From: Euglena gracilis
Taxonomy: Eukaryota; Euglenida; Euglenophyceae; Euglenales
Assembly (NCBI GenBank): GCA_039621445.1
Contig: CP154956.1
Location: forward strand, 63,070,257 to 63,134,256
DNA length: 64,000 nucleotides
Reading direction: 5' to 3'
Part shown: positions 33,859 through 43,930 of the stretch, piece after piece
Position numbering within the stretch: the stretch's first letter is position 1
How the letters are laid out: each line of letters opens with the position of its first letter
The notes under the pieces: generated by a model
What the model saw: the letters and a program-made list of their open reading frames with translations, nothing else
The model's database searches: none
What the model was told of the DNA's origin: nothing
Translations under genes and position numbers: made by a program

Positions 33859-34533
33859 GTGCGCGGGGGGCAGCCTCCAGGACGATTGCAGGCTGAAGGG
33901 GTTCTTTTTGTTGATGGTCTTTTGGTATTTTTTGGTTATTAGTTTTTTGGGGCTTTGGGGGTTTTGTAATATTGTTCATTTGATTGGTAATAGGAATTGT
34001 AGCAGTGATATTGTTGAACAAAATCAGCAGAAACAGCAGACCTGTTGTCATATGCACAGGCAGAATATTGCGTGCGATAATCAAAGATCAGAGAAGGAAT
34101 CCAGAAAGAAAGATTCAAAAAAAACCCAGAATGATTTAATCAGCTTTTTTTTACAGGCAAAAGAGAAAACTCAAAACCCAGATGGATTTAATCAGCTTTT
34201 TTTAGACGCAAAACCGCGTCGTTTGAATTTTGGACAACCATTTGCTCAGTACTCCTGCATTGTCGTCAGCAGCGGCCTCAACGACGGTGACGTTGCCAGC
34301 TGGAGGTGCATTCATTGAAGCTGAAGGGAGCCAATTTATTGGCTCTCACTGCTGTTGCTTTGTTTGTGTACCTGTGATTTTTCCTGTGTTTTTGCTGAAG
34401 GCAGGCAATGCATTGCCTCTCACTGCTGTTCGTTTGGTTTTGTTTGTAGCTGTGACTTTTTGCCCAGTCTTTGTTGCTGTGGTTTTTTATGCGGCTGTTT
34501 GTACCGTTGTGAAATGAAGGCTCTCCGTTTCAG

Positions 34534-34672
34534 TGAATTTGGTGACTGCACGTGCAAGTGCAGTGGCACCGGCGCTTGCAGCGTGCGCGACGGCACCGAC
34601 AGCAGGTGCAGCGAGCCTCTTCCCTCCGGGGGCGACCCCACCTCCAGCCCGAATGTCCCTGATGTGGCGAAT
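34534..34672 (+). CDS. Helitron gene exon E4
   Basis: After gtttcag the frame is alanine/threonine-rich and ends L-F-P-P-G-A-T-P-P-P-A-R-M-S-L-M-W, matching the end of the exon at 27,469-27,613 with a donor at the same codon position. Two gatttaatcagc motifs lie in the intron upstream (34,133 and 34,185). Confidence 0.45.
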
Positions 34673-34872
34673 GTTATTTTTGTTTTGTGTTTTTGAGCGT
34701 ATGTTTTGAGAGTATGTTTGGTCCCCGAGAGTATGTTTTACCCCAGAGTATGTAACTCTGGGGTTGTCCTGTTGCATCATTGTTGGTGATTCAGTATTAT
34801 TCTTTCGTTTCGATGGCCATGGGCTGTGGGCTGGAAAGTGAAATTTGCCACGCGCTGATGTTGCCGGTGCAG

Positions 34873-35510
34873 GCGATGTCGCCATTGGTGCCACCAGCCC
34901 CGCGTGTGGTGGTGTCATCCATGGCGGCGTTCCTGAACCAGCAGCATGCAGCGTGCATGTCGTTGTTCACGCCTGCCGAACAACGACAACAGGGTGTTCA
35001 ACAGCACGGTGATCGGCACGAGGACGCGCAGCGACCGCACAACCCGCCTACGCAAGCTGTCGGAGAACCACGGAACGTGCTGTTCTCCGCTGCGGAACAG
35101 CAGCAGCGACAGGCAGTGGTTGCGCAACGCCAAACAGGTCGTGTCGCACAACGCCGCTCGGGACACCGGGACGCAGTCCGCGCGCACCGTCAGCGTCGGC
35201 GACAGCGGATGGTTGCCATGTTCCGCGGGCGGAGTGGCGACGACCTGTCGCACGTCACGGTGTCGAACGTGGGCAGCATGGGCGACGTGCTTTGTCTGCG
35301 ATGTGGTGCGTTGCGGTGGAAGGGGGAGGCCGAGGGGATGTGCTGTGAACAAGGAAAGATTGTTCTGCCTGCTCTGCAACGTCCCCCGCGGTACCTGGAC
35401 GACATCGTCCACCGTCGGCTGCCGGAGAGTCGTCACGTTCTTGAACGACTGCGGCTGTACAACGCGGCCCTGAACATGGCGTCCACAACTGCGCGCGTGG
35501 AAGTCAACGT
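34873..35510 (+). CDS. Helitron Rep N-terminal exon with zinc finger
   Basis: A long open segment. The second half reads L-C-L-R-C-G-A-L-R-W-K-G-E then C-C-E-Q-G-K-I-V-L-P-A-L and P-P-R-Y-L, then R-L-Y-N-A-A-L. The spacing C-x2-C-G-A-L-x-W ... C-C-x2-G-K-x-x-L-P-x-L-x-x-P-P ... YN-A-A is the well-known N-terminal region of Helitron (and Helitron-like) replication proteins. The first half is glutamine-rich and low-complexity. The start follows ggtgcag, but its phase does not fit E4 exactly; the 3' end near 35,505 is approximate. Confidence 0.65.
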
Positions 35511-35744
35511 GTTGCATGACTTCGATTGTTTTTTTCTGTTGTTTTTCAGCTCCTGTTGGTTGGTTGGTTGTCAGTTGGTGTTGGTTGATTGGTTGCTGTT
35601 GTTTCATGTTATTTCGTTGTTAGTTGGTGTTGGTTGTTAGTTGGGGTTGGTTGGTCTGACTTTTTTCTCTGTCGTGGTAGCACAAACAGAACTCAGTTTG
35701 TTGAGCTGCGGCTGTTTCCATGCAGTACGTTGCTGTCACGGCAG

Positions 35745-35969
35745 TTTCCGACCGGGCTGCAGACCTTCCGCATCAACGGCACTGTGCACCACCGCATGGG
35801 CGCGTTGGTGCCGCCGCCGGGGATGCCGCACTCCTGTGCGCAGCTGTATGTCCTGGACACGCAGGCGCAGGTAGACGCGCGCACGCAGATGCGGTGGGGA
35901 GATCGACTGCGTGCCGATGTGGTGCGGCAGCTGACGGAAATGTTGCAGCAGGTCAACCCCTACGTTCAG
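35745..35969 (+). CDS. Helitron Rep exon (FRINGTVHHRMG region)
   Basis: Between cacggcag and ttcag|gtaatt, 225 nt, in frame. It contains T-F-R-I-N-G-T-V-H-H-R-M-G and then A-Q-L-Y-V-L-D-T, the segment that follows the zinc finger in Helitron proteins (usually F-R-I-x-G-x-x-Y-H-x-x-G ... A-Q-L-Y-I-Y-D). No stop or frameshift. Confidence 0.7.
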
Positions 35970-36300
35970 GTAATTGAGCGCGCCTCCGACATCCACGATC
36001 CAAACCTGACTTCTCTTTTCACGTCGTTGAGATTGTTGGTTGCTCTGTTTCAATCAGCTCCGATTTAATCAGCTCCGCTTAGCTCCGGTTTAATCAGCTC
36101 CGAGTCAGCTGAACAGAAAAAAGAAAGCGAGCCTCGGTTTTGTGATGAGCATTGCCAGTCTGAATCAGGGGATTTAAACAGCTCCGATTTAACGGGCTCC
36201 GATTTAATCAGCTCCGATTTAATCAGCTCCGATTTAATCAGCTCCGATTTATTCAGCTGCCACTCAGCCGAATAGAAAAAAGAAGTCATGCCGCAGCTTT
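35970..36300 (+). repeat. Intron filled with GATTTAATCAGCTCC repeats
   Basis: Within this intron the phrase gctccgatttaatca is repeated in tandem at 36,180-36,265 and in looser form at 36,054-36,110. The same motif marks other introns of this gene. Confidence 0.75.
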
Positions 36301-37014
36301 GTGATGAGGATTGCGAGCAACGTCGGCCACCATCAAGACCGGCGTCGATACAACCAGCCTACCGCCAGCGACGTGGCTGTGTTCCTGCCGGAGGTGGATG
36401 CTCGAGCCGCAGCTACGCCGCGGGATATCATCGTTCGCGTGCGCGCTCAGCGGCCAGGGTTCATCACCATCGACGAGCTTCACCCCTGCTACGATCCGTT
36501 GCACTTCGTGCTGTTGTTTCCGTACGGTGACTACGGTTGGACGCCGGGGATTGAGAGAACGGTGGTGCAACCTGCGCGCAGACCTACCCGCGTGAACGTG
36601 GCGGACTTGCAACCGCAACGCCGACCAAATGCGCGAAAGAACGACGTCACCCTGCGAGAGTACGTCAAGTACTACCTCATGACACGTCCGGATGCCATCA
36701 GTCCCTCCTACCTGCAGCGGTGCGGGGCGCTGTACCAGGAGTGGGTTGTGGTGCAGTGGGCAAAGGTGGAACAGCAGAAGCTGTCGTGGTTGCGGCACAA
36801 CCAGGACACCATTCGCGCCGACGTGTACCAGGATGTCGTGACGCAGTCCACGCAGGGTACTCCGTCCGCATCCGTCGGTCGCCGCATCGTGCTGCCGAGC
36901 ACGTTCGTGGGAGGAACGCGCTACATGACGCAGCTGTACCACGACGGCATGGCCATCGTCCGCAAGCTGGGCAAGGCCGATCTTTTCATCACCATCACTT
37001 CGACCATGTTCTGA
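36301..37014 (+). CDS. Helitron-like N domain exon of Rep
   Basis: An open frame of about 235 codons contains R-R-R-Y-N-Q-P-T, H-P-C-Y-D-P-L-H-F-V-L-L-F-P-Y-G-D-Y-G-W, R-E-Y-V-K-Y-Y-L and L-Y-Q-E-W-V-V, then L-P-S-T-F-V-G-G-T-R-Y-M and G-K-A-D-L-F-I-T-I-T. These are the ordered conserved blocks of the Helitron_like_N domain that precedes the HUH nuclease. The start is approximate, set after the short-repeat intron. The frame ends at a TGA just where the family continues with T-x-N-P-x-W; that text resumes at 37,230, so a junction of about 220 bp lies between. Confidence 0.85.
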   Translation: MMRIASNVGHHQDRRRYNQPTASDVAVFLPEVDARAAATPRDIIVRVRAQRPGFITIDELHPCYDPLHFVLLFPYGDYGWTPGIERTVVQPARRPTRVNVADLQPQRRPNARKNDVTLREYVKYYLMTRPDAISPSYLQRCGALYQEWVVVQWAKVEQQKLSWLRHNQDTIRADVYQDVVTQSTQGTPSASVGRRIVLPSTFVGGTRYMTQLYHDGMAIVRKLGKADLFITITSTMF

Positions 37015-37229
37015 TGCAGTTCACTTTGGCCACGCAATGGTAAAACGGCAAAGGCATCAGCAGTATCCGGATTTAATCAGCTTCTGTATCCGGATTTAAT
37101 CAGCTGTCAGCATACTGTGTCTCACCTGTCAGCATACTGTGTTTTCAGAAATCAGGTTCACTCTGAAGTCTCGGGTTCACTCAAGTCTTGCACGTTACGA
37201 GTCGCAACTGGCAAGAATGGATGGTATTA
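37015..37229 (+). other. Probable intron in Rep
   Basis: It separates two collinear parts of the Rep domain. It contains two gatttaatcagct motifs (about 37,072 and 37,093) and repeated tgtcagcatactgtg. Both ends share catgtt, so the exact splice points cannot be fixed. Confidence 0.5.
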
Positions 37230-37860
37230 GAACATGTTTGCAAATTCCAAGTGGAAGGAGATCGAAAACGCCGTTCCTGCTGGAGACAGTGCTGCGCAAC
37301 GCATCGACCTCACTACGCGCGTTTTTCATCTGAAGCTGGCAGAGCTCATGACGGACCTGCGGAACGGTGTCCTCGGTCGTCATGCTGCTCACCTGTATGC
37401 AGTGGAGTGGCAAAAGCGCGGACTGCCACATGCGCATATCCTGCTGTTCTTCACGGCGGAGAGCAAGCTGTCAACGCCAGCCGACTACGATAGTGTCGTG
37501 TGTGCGGAGATACCTGATCCTGTTCGCGAGCCTGAACTGCACGATTTGGTCATGCGGCACATGCTGCACAACCCCTGCGTCGGGCACGACAATTCCGCAC
37601 CGTGCGTGAAGAACGGCAAGTGTACGCGGCACTTCCCCAAGCGGCGGCAGCTGGAGACTGAGGAAGATCAAAATGGTTACCCACTGTACCGACGTCGCTG
37701 CGCAGCAACGTACACCACTCACCGAGGCATCGCCATCGACGACCGTTGGGTGGTGCCGTACAATCGTGCGCTGCTCCTGAAGTACGGCTGTCACCTGAAC
37801 GTGGAAGTGTGCAGTACGCTTCATGCTGTGAAGTACCTGCACAAGTACACAATGCTGTGA
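37230..37860 (+). CDS. Helitron Rep HUH endonuclease exon, truncated
   Basis: The open frame runs A-N-S-K-W-K-E-I, then R-V-F-H-L-K-L, then R-G-L-P-H-A-H-I-L. The HUH metal-binding motif H-A-H is encoded at 37,429-37,437. Further on, C-V-K-N-G-K-C-T-R-H-F-P-K and P-Y-N-R-A-L-L-L-K match later Rep blocks. The two catalytic tyrosines with four-residue spacing (Y-L-H-K-Y) are at 37,834-37,848. Four codons later a TGA ends the frame, at a 26-bp direct repeat bordering the duplication junction. The family normally continues into a PIF1-type helicase, which is absent. No inactivating change is seen before the break. Confidence 0.85.
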
Positions 37861-37877
37861 AGTACCTGCACAAGTAC
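37823..37877 (+). repeat. 26-bp direct repeat at the Rep break
   Basis: atgctgtgaagtacctgcac plus aagtac occurs twice (37,823-37,848 and 37,852-37,877), duplicating the tyrosine-motif codons. The second copy runs directly into the duplicated Helitron 5' part. Confidence 0.9.
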
Positions 37878-38264
37878 CCGGTGATCATTCCGGTACGCGA
37901 CTCCCGCGATTCCGTCGCGTTCCGGGCCCGTAGGGGGGGTTTTGCCCACAACCCGGGCGCGTGGGCCGGGGCCGGAGGTCCCGATCGGTGGCCGATCGGA
38001 CGGTGCGTCCGCTGACCGGGGTCCGAAATCGTGCTTTGGCGTCTGGCGTGAGATACCCGTTAAATTCGGTCGATGCCGGAGCGCGAGGCCGGGTGATACC
38101 TTACGGGTTTTTGTTTCCGTCCCGTTTTTCTCACAGCGGTTCGCCATGAACGAATTTGAGTTGATGTGAGCGAGAATGAGAGCGCAGCGCGCAGGTTTGC
38201 ACGTGGACAGCAACACTGATCGATCATGATTGTTTACAGGTGGCGGAGAAGTCCGGATGGAGCG

Positions 38265-38421
38265 ATGACAAAGAAGGGGAAGGAGAGGAAGGAAAGGGAG
38301 AGATACTGTTCACCACGATCTCCCGGAACTCCCGACAGTCGGAGAAGTCCGAGTCAAGATTCTACACCGCGACGGTCGCCGCGGCAGCATGTTCCCTCCA
38401 GAACATGGAATGAAGCTTTTG
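38265..38421 (+). CDS. Helitron exon E1, duplicate
   Basis: Identical in layout and splice signals to 31,755-31,911 (offset 6,510 bp). Confidence 0.5.
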
Positions 38422-38475
38422 GTGTGCTGGCAAGTGAAAGGCGTACATTTATTTCTTTGTTATATCCCTCCTCAG

Positions 38476-38526
38476 GTGCAGAAGAATTCGAAGGGAGAGC
38501 AGTGAGAAGAAGATTGTTTGACAATG
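38476..38526 (+). CDS. Helitron exon E2, duplicate
   Basis: Copy of 31,966-32,016, open and with both splice signals kept. Confidence 0.45.
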
Positions 38527-39277
38527 GTGTGTTTTGTGGTGCACTTTTTTCTTCCTCTGCGTTTGGCTGGCATCATGTGGTTTTCGGTCTGTGGGTTTGG
38601 GAAACATGGTTTTTTTTTGGTTTTTTTGGTTTTGTGTCTTTGGAAAAATCCAGAAACCTTCCGCAAAGTCCAACTTGGAGCTGATTAAATCACAGCATCG
38701 AGCAGCAATTTTCATTTAAATTAGTCAGCAGCTGTTTTACGGTCCCCCCACCCCCCGTAGGAGAGATGTTGAGCATGTTTGCCAAAATTGGGGCTGGCCA
38801 AACTGGCCAGCGAGAGGAGCACTGCAGGCAGCGAGAGCAGTGTGTGCAGTGTGTGGGTGTGTGTCCTCCGTGCGCCGCACCAGCTCCTCCGCATTGCTGT
38901 TTGCGGAGCGACGATGAAACCGCACGTCTCCGCACCTGTTTTAACCAGGGAAGAGAGGCGCACATTTGAGGTTTGTGCAGTGTTTGAGTGTGTGTGCAGT
39001 TGGGTGACACGGGCCATGGGGCCAAACTTATGGCCCCGGCAAGGTTTCGGCCCCAACCAAACCCCCCGGAATTACATTTAGGCTGGGTGTCCAAAACTGG
39101 CCTTTTTTGGAAAAGACATTTTCTGTTTTTTGTTTTTTTGGAAAAATTTTGAAATGTACTTCTGCAGCCATATGTGCAGGTACTCCTCCAGCCCAGCTAA
39201 TTGGCTGCAGAGATCACCCTCCGCAAAGTCCAAGTTGGAGCTGATTAAATCACGGCATTGAGCAGCATCATGCCCTG

Positions 39278-42030
39278 TTTGACTGTGCGTGCAGTTGGGT
39301 GACGTGTTTCTGTTTTTTTCTGTTCTCTCTTCTGCGCAGGTCGTTCTTGCACCAAGATGGCTGCACCCATCACCATGGCCCTACTCTGATCGCTTTGGAT
39401 GCTGGGGCAAACATTGAGGATTTGCTACTCCGCGTATTGTTTCTCTTCAAGGGGTAACGAACCACGGGGTGTTTGAGGTATGTGCAGTGTTTGACTGTGC
39501 GTGCAGTTGGGTGACGTGTTTCTGTTTTTTTCTGTTCTCTCTTCTGCGCAGGTCGTTCTTGCACCAAGATGGTTGCACCCATCACCATGGCCCTACTCTG
39601 ATCGCTTTGGATGCTGGGGCAAACATTGAGGATTTGCTACTCCGCGTATTGTTTCTCTTCAAGGGGTAACGAACCACGGGGTGTTTGAGGTATGTGCAGT
39701 GTTTGACTGTGCGTGCAGTTGGGTGACGTGTTTCTGTTTTTTTCTGTTCTCTCTTCTGCGCAGGTCGTTCTTGCACCAAGATGGCTGCACCCATCACCAT
39801 GGCCCTACTCTGATCGCTTTGGATGCTGGGGCAAACATTGAGGATTTGCTACTCCGCGTATTGTTTCTCTTCAAGGGGTAACGAACCACGGGGTGTTTGA
39901 GGTATGTGCAGTGTTTGACTGTGCGTGCAGTTGGGTGACGTGTTTCTGTTTTTTTCTGTTCTCTCTTCTGCGCAGGTCGTTCTTGCACCAAGATGGCTGC
40001 ACCCATCACCATGGCCCTACTCTGATCGCTTTGGATGCTGGGGCAAACATTGAGGATTTGCTACTCCGCGTATTGTTTCTCTTCAAGGGGTAACGAACCA
40101 CGGGGTGTTTGAGGTATGTGCAGTGTTTGACTGTGCGTGCAGTTGGGTGACGTGTTTCTGTTTTTTTCTGTTCTCTCTTCTGCGCAGGTCGTTCTTGCAC
40201 CAAGATGGCTGCACCCATCACCATGGCCCTACTCTGATCGCTTTGGATGCTGGGGCAAACATTGAGGATTTGCTACTCCGCGTATTGTTTCTCTTCAAGG
40301 GGTAACGAACCACGGGGTGTTTGAGGTATGTGCAGTGTTTGACTGTGCGTGCAGTTGGGTGACGTGTTTCTGTTTTTTTCTGTTCTCTCTTCTGCGCAGG
40401 TCGTTCTTGCACCAAGATGGTTGCACCCATCACCATGGCCCTACTCTGATCGCTTTGGATGCTGGGGCAAACATTGAGGATTTGCTACTCCGCGTATTGT
40501 TTCTCTTCAAGGGGTAACGAACCACGGGGTGTTTGAGGTATGTGCAGTGTTTGACTGTGCGTGCAGTTGGGTGACGTGTTTCTGTTTTTTTCTGTTCTCT
40601 CTTCTGCGCAGGTCGTTCTTGCACCAAGATGGCTGCACCCATCACCATGGCCCTACTCTGATCGCTTTGGATGCTGGGGCAAACATTGAGGATTTGCTAC
40701 TCCGCGTATTGTTTCTCTTCAAGGGGTAACGAACCACGGGGTGTTTGAGGTATGTGCAGTGTTTGACTGTGCGTGCAGTTGGGTGACGTGTTTCTGTTTT
40801 TTTCTGTTCTCTCTTCTGCGCAGGTCGTTCTTGCACCAAGATGGCTGCACCCATCACCATGGCCCTACTCTGATCGCTTTGGATGCTGGGGCAAACATTG
40901 AGGATTTGCTACTCCGCGTATTGTTTCTCTTCAAGGGGTAACGAACCACGGGGTGTTTGAGGTATGTGCAGTGTTTGACTGTGCGTGCAGTTGGGTGACG
41001 TGTTTCTGTTTTTTCTGTTCTCTCTTCTGCGCAGGTCGTTCTTGCACCAAGATGGCTGCACCCATCACCATGGCCCTACTCTGATCGCTTTGGATGCTGG
41101 GGCAAACATTGAGGATTTGCTACTCCACGTATTGTTTCTCTTCAAGGGGTAACGAACCACGGGGTGTTTGAGGTATGTGCAGTGTTTGACTGTGCGTGCA
41201 GTTGGGTGACGTGTTTCTGTTTTTTTCTGTTCTCTCTTCTGCGCAGGTCGTTCTTGCACCAAGATGGTTGCACCCATCACCATGGCCCTACTCTGATCGC
41301 TTTGGATGCTGGGGCAAACATTGAGGATTTGCTACTCCGCGTATTGTTTCTCTTCAAGGGGTAACGAACCACGGGGTGTTTGAGGTATGTGCAGTGTTTG
41401 ACTGTGCGTGCAGTTGGGTGACGTGTTTCTGTTTTTTTCTGTTCTCTCTTCTGCGCAGGTCGTTCTTGCACCAAGATGGCTGCACCCATCACCATGGCCC
41501 TACTCTGATCGCTTTGGATGCTGGGGCAAACATTGAGGATTTGCTACTCCGCGTATTGTTTCTCTTCAAGGGGTAACGAACCACGGGGTGTTTGAGGTAT
41601 GTGCAGTGTTTGACTGTGCGTGCAGTTGGGTGACGTGTTTCTGTTTTTTTCTGTTCTCTCTTCTGCGCAGGTCGTTCTTGCACCAAGATGGCTGCACCCA
41701 TCACCATGGCCCTACTCTGATCGCTTTGGATGCTGGGGCAAACATTGAGGATTTGCTACTCCGCGTATTGTTTCTCTTCAAGGGGTAACGAACCACGGGG
41801 TGTTTGAGGTATGTGCAGTGTTTGACTGTGCGTGCAGTTGGGTGACGTGTTTCTGTTTTTTTCTGTTCTCTCTTCTGCGCAGGTCGTTCTTGCACCAAGA
41901 TGGCTGCACCCATCACCATGGCCCTACTCTGATCGCTTTGGATGCTGGGGCAAACATTGAGGATTTGCTACTCCGCGTATTGTTTCTCTTCAAGGGGTAA
42001 CGAACCACGGGGTGTTTGAGGTATGTGCAG
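39278..42030 (+). repeat. 212-bp tandem repeat, 13 units
   Basis: Same unit as at 32,767. Units 2, 6 and 10 carry GGT where the others carry GGC, so a four-unit block is itself repeated. One unit (around 41,005) is 211 bp through loss of a T in the pyrimidine tract. The unit covering 41,129 has CAC for CGC. Confidence 0.9.
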
Positions 42031-42211
42031 TGTTTGAGGTATGTGCAGTATGTGCAGTGCAAATTTTGCTGGACAGACCTTTCAGAACCTTTTGCAACGT
42101 TAAATCATCGCAGTATTTTGAAATTGTTGCTCCAGGAATTAATTTTTTTTTTTTGGAAAAGACCTCTGTAGGTGCTGTGCTCTCTCTTAATGTCTTATTC
42201 TCTCTTTGCAG

Positions 42212-42276
42212 ATGACGAGGCGTCATCGTCCACCGCGCCTTCGACCGGGTCAGCGGCCGGGGCAGCGGCGGCGGCG
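42212..42276 (+). CDS. Helitron exon E3, duplicate
   Basis: Copy of 33,794-33,858 with one substitution in the first codons (gacgag for gacgaa, silent). Confidence 0.4.
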
Positions 42277-42951
42277 GTGCGCGGGGGGCAGCCTCCAGGA
42301 CGATTGCAGGCTGAAGGGGTTCTTTTTGTTGATGGTCTTTTGGTATTTTTTGGTTATTAGTTTTTTGGGGCTTTGGGGGTTTTGTAATATTGTTCATTTG
42401 ATTGGTAATAGGAATTGTAGCAGTGATATTGTTGAACAAAATCAGCAGAAACAGCAGACCTGTTGTCATATGCACAGGCAGAATATTGCGTGCGATAATC
42501 AAAGATCAGAGAAGGAATCCAGAAAGAAAGATTCAAAAAAAACCCAGAATGATTTAATCAGCTTTTTTTTACAGGCAAAAGAGAAAACTCAAAACCCAGA
42601 TGGATTTAATCAGCTTTTTTTAGACGCAAAACCGCGTCGTTTGAATTTTGGACAACCATTTGCTCAGTACTCCTGCATTGTCGTCAGCAGCGGCCTCAAC
42701 GACGGTGACGTTGCCAGCTGGAGGTGCATTCATTGAAGCTGAAGGGAGCCAATTTATTGGCTCTCACTGCTGTTGCTTTGTTTGTGTACCTGTGATTTTT
42801 CCTGTGTTTTTGCTGAAGGCAGGCAATGCATTGCCTCTCACTGCTGTTCGTTTGGTTTTGTTTGTAGCTGTGACTTTTTGCCCAGTCTTTGTTGCTGTGG
42901 TTTTTTATGCGGCTGTTTGTACCGTTGTGAAATGAAGGCTCTCCGTTTCAG

Positions 42952-43090
42952 TGAATTTGGTGACTGCACGTGCAAGTGCAGTGGCACCGGCGCTTGCAGC
43001 GTGCGCGACGGCACCGACAGCAGGTGCAGCGAGCCTCTTCCCTCCGGGGGCGACCCCACCTCCAGCCCGAATGTCCCTGATGTGGCGAAT
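42952..43090 (+). CDS. Helitron exon E4, duplicate
   Basis: Copy of 34,534-34,672 with the same splice signals. The following Rep exon breaks at 43,406 within its glutamine-rich part, so this copy encodes no Rep domain. Confidence 0.4.
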
Positions 43091-43449
43091 GTTATTTTTT
43101 TTTGTGTTTTTGAGCGTATGTTTTGAGAGTATGTTTGGTCCCCGAGAGTATGTTTTACCCCAGAGTATGTAACTCTGGGGTTGTCCTGTTGCATCATTGT
43201 TGGTGATTCAGTATTATTCTTTCGTTTCGATGGCCATGGGCTGTGGGCTGGAAAGTGAAATTTGCCACGCGCTGATGTTGCCGGTGCAGGCGATGTCGCC
43301 ATTGGTGCCACCAGCCCCGCGTGTGGTGGTGTCATCCATGGCGGCGTTCCTGAACCAGCAGCATGCAGCGTGCATGTCGTTGTTCACGCCTGCCGAACAA
43401 CGACAATGTAGGTGGTTCCTTAATTGCTTGTTGAAATATTTTGTGAATA

Positions 43450-43497
43450 CCACAAACACCACACGATTTCGCCTCGTGTTGGTGTTTTTAGTCGCTG
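43450..43497 (+). other. Strong hairpin beyond the truncated Helitron copy
   Basis: aacaccacacga and tcgtgttggtgtt can pair over 12 bp with one bulge and a short loop (tttcgcc), followed by tttagtcgCTGG. The layout is like a Helitron 3' end, but the sequence differs from the gcccgtgc hairpins here. It may be a terminator or an unrelated element. Confidence 0.3.
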
Positions 43498-43795
43498 GGG
43501 ACCAAAGCCAACCCTTGGCGGAGTTGGGGGGAATAGTGGTGATGGGATGAGCTCGCTGCCACATCTGTCGCAGCTCAGGGAAACAAAGAAACAAGCCTCT
43601 GCCCATCCAAAAAAAGACACTCCCAAGCATTGCGCCATACAGAGTTCAAATTCAATAGACCCAGGTGCTGCTGTCTAAACCCCCCGATCCTGCACAGGTT
43701 GGAGGATTGGTCAACCACCCAGTTATTGCGTTCAGGTGCAACTGGCATAAATTTACTTTTTCATTCTCATGCTAAGGTTGGTGACTGGTCAGCAG

Positions 43796-43930
43796 TCACA
43801 CGACCAGAGAGGGAGGGCAGGGTAGGGCCTGGTCCAGTTGCCCCGGCTTGATGCCCCCAGCGACGACGGGGATGACGCGCTCCGCCCCCTCCTTCTCCAC
43901 ATGGATCATCACGAGGTCCCCGGGGGCCAT
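43796..43930 (-). CDS. Jhy-like/PDZ gene last exon, end of PDZ domain
   Basis: From cttgtcgcag, phase 0: M-A-P-G-D-L-V-M-I-H-V-E-K-E-G-A-E-R-V-I-P-V-V. This is the expected final PDZ strands (P-G-D-x-V ... R-x-G ... V-P-V). It is followed by about 20 codons to a TGA at 43,796. The Helitron copy ends 390 bp downstream, in or near the 3' UTR. Confidence 0.6.
   Translation of the reverse strand: MAPGDLVMIHVEKEGAERVIPVVAGGIKPGQLDQALPCPPSLVV

Larger units (their letters stand above)
31347..37876 (+). mobile_element. Rep-bearing Helitron, 3'-truncated
   Basis: The 5' end TCCCCCTACCATAACCGGAGCC aligns with the other 5' termini in this window. It carries a spliced gene on the plus strand: leader, E1, E2, an intron with four 212-bp repeats, E3, E4 and then the replication initiator exons. 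It stops within the Rep domain just after the two-tyrosine motif. No PIF1-type helicase and no 3' hairpin are present before the junction at 37,877, where a second copy of its own 5' part begins. It is therefore not autonomous as it stands. Confidence 0.75.
37877..43406 (+). mobile_element. Second, near-identical copy of the Helitron 5' part
   Basis: It matches 31,367-34,989 from cccggtgatcattcc to cgaacaacgacaa with only a few substitutions and small indels. It lacks the first 20 bp of the 5' end and everything from the zinc-finger exon on. Its extra 1.9 kb comes from 13 instead of 4 units of the 212-bp repeat. The near identity means a very recent event, or an assembly effect. Confidence 0.9.

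Noticed and set aside
32860-42000. 72-codon minus-strand frame present in every 212-bp unit
   Set aside because: It is the complement of the repeat, spans the pyrimidine tract and has no splice or family support.
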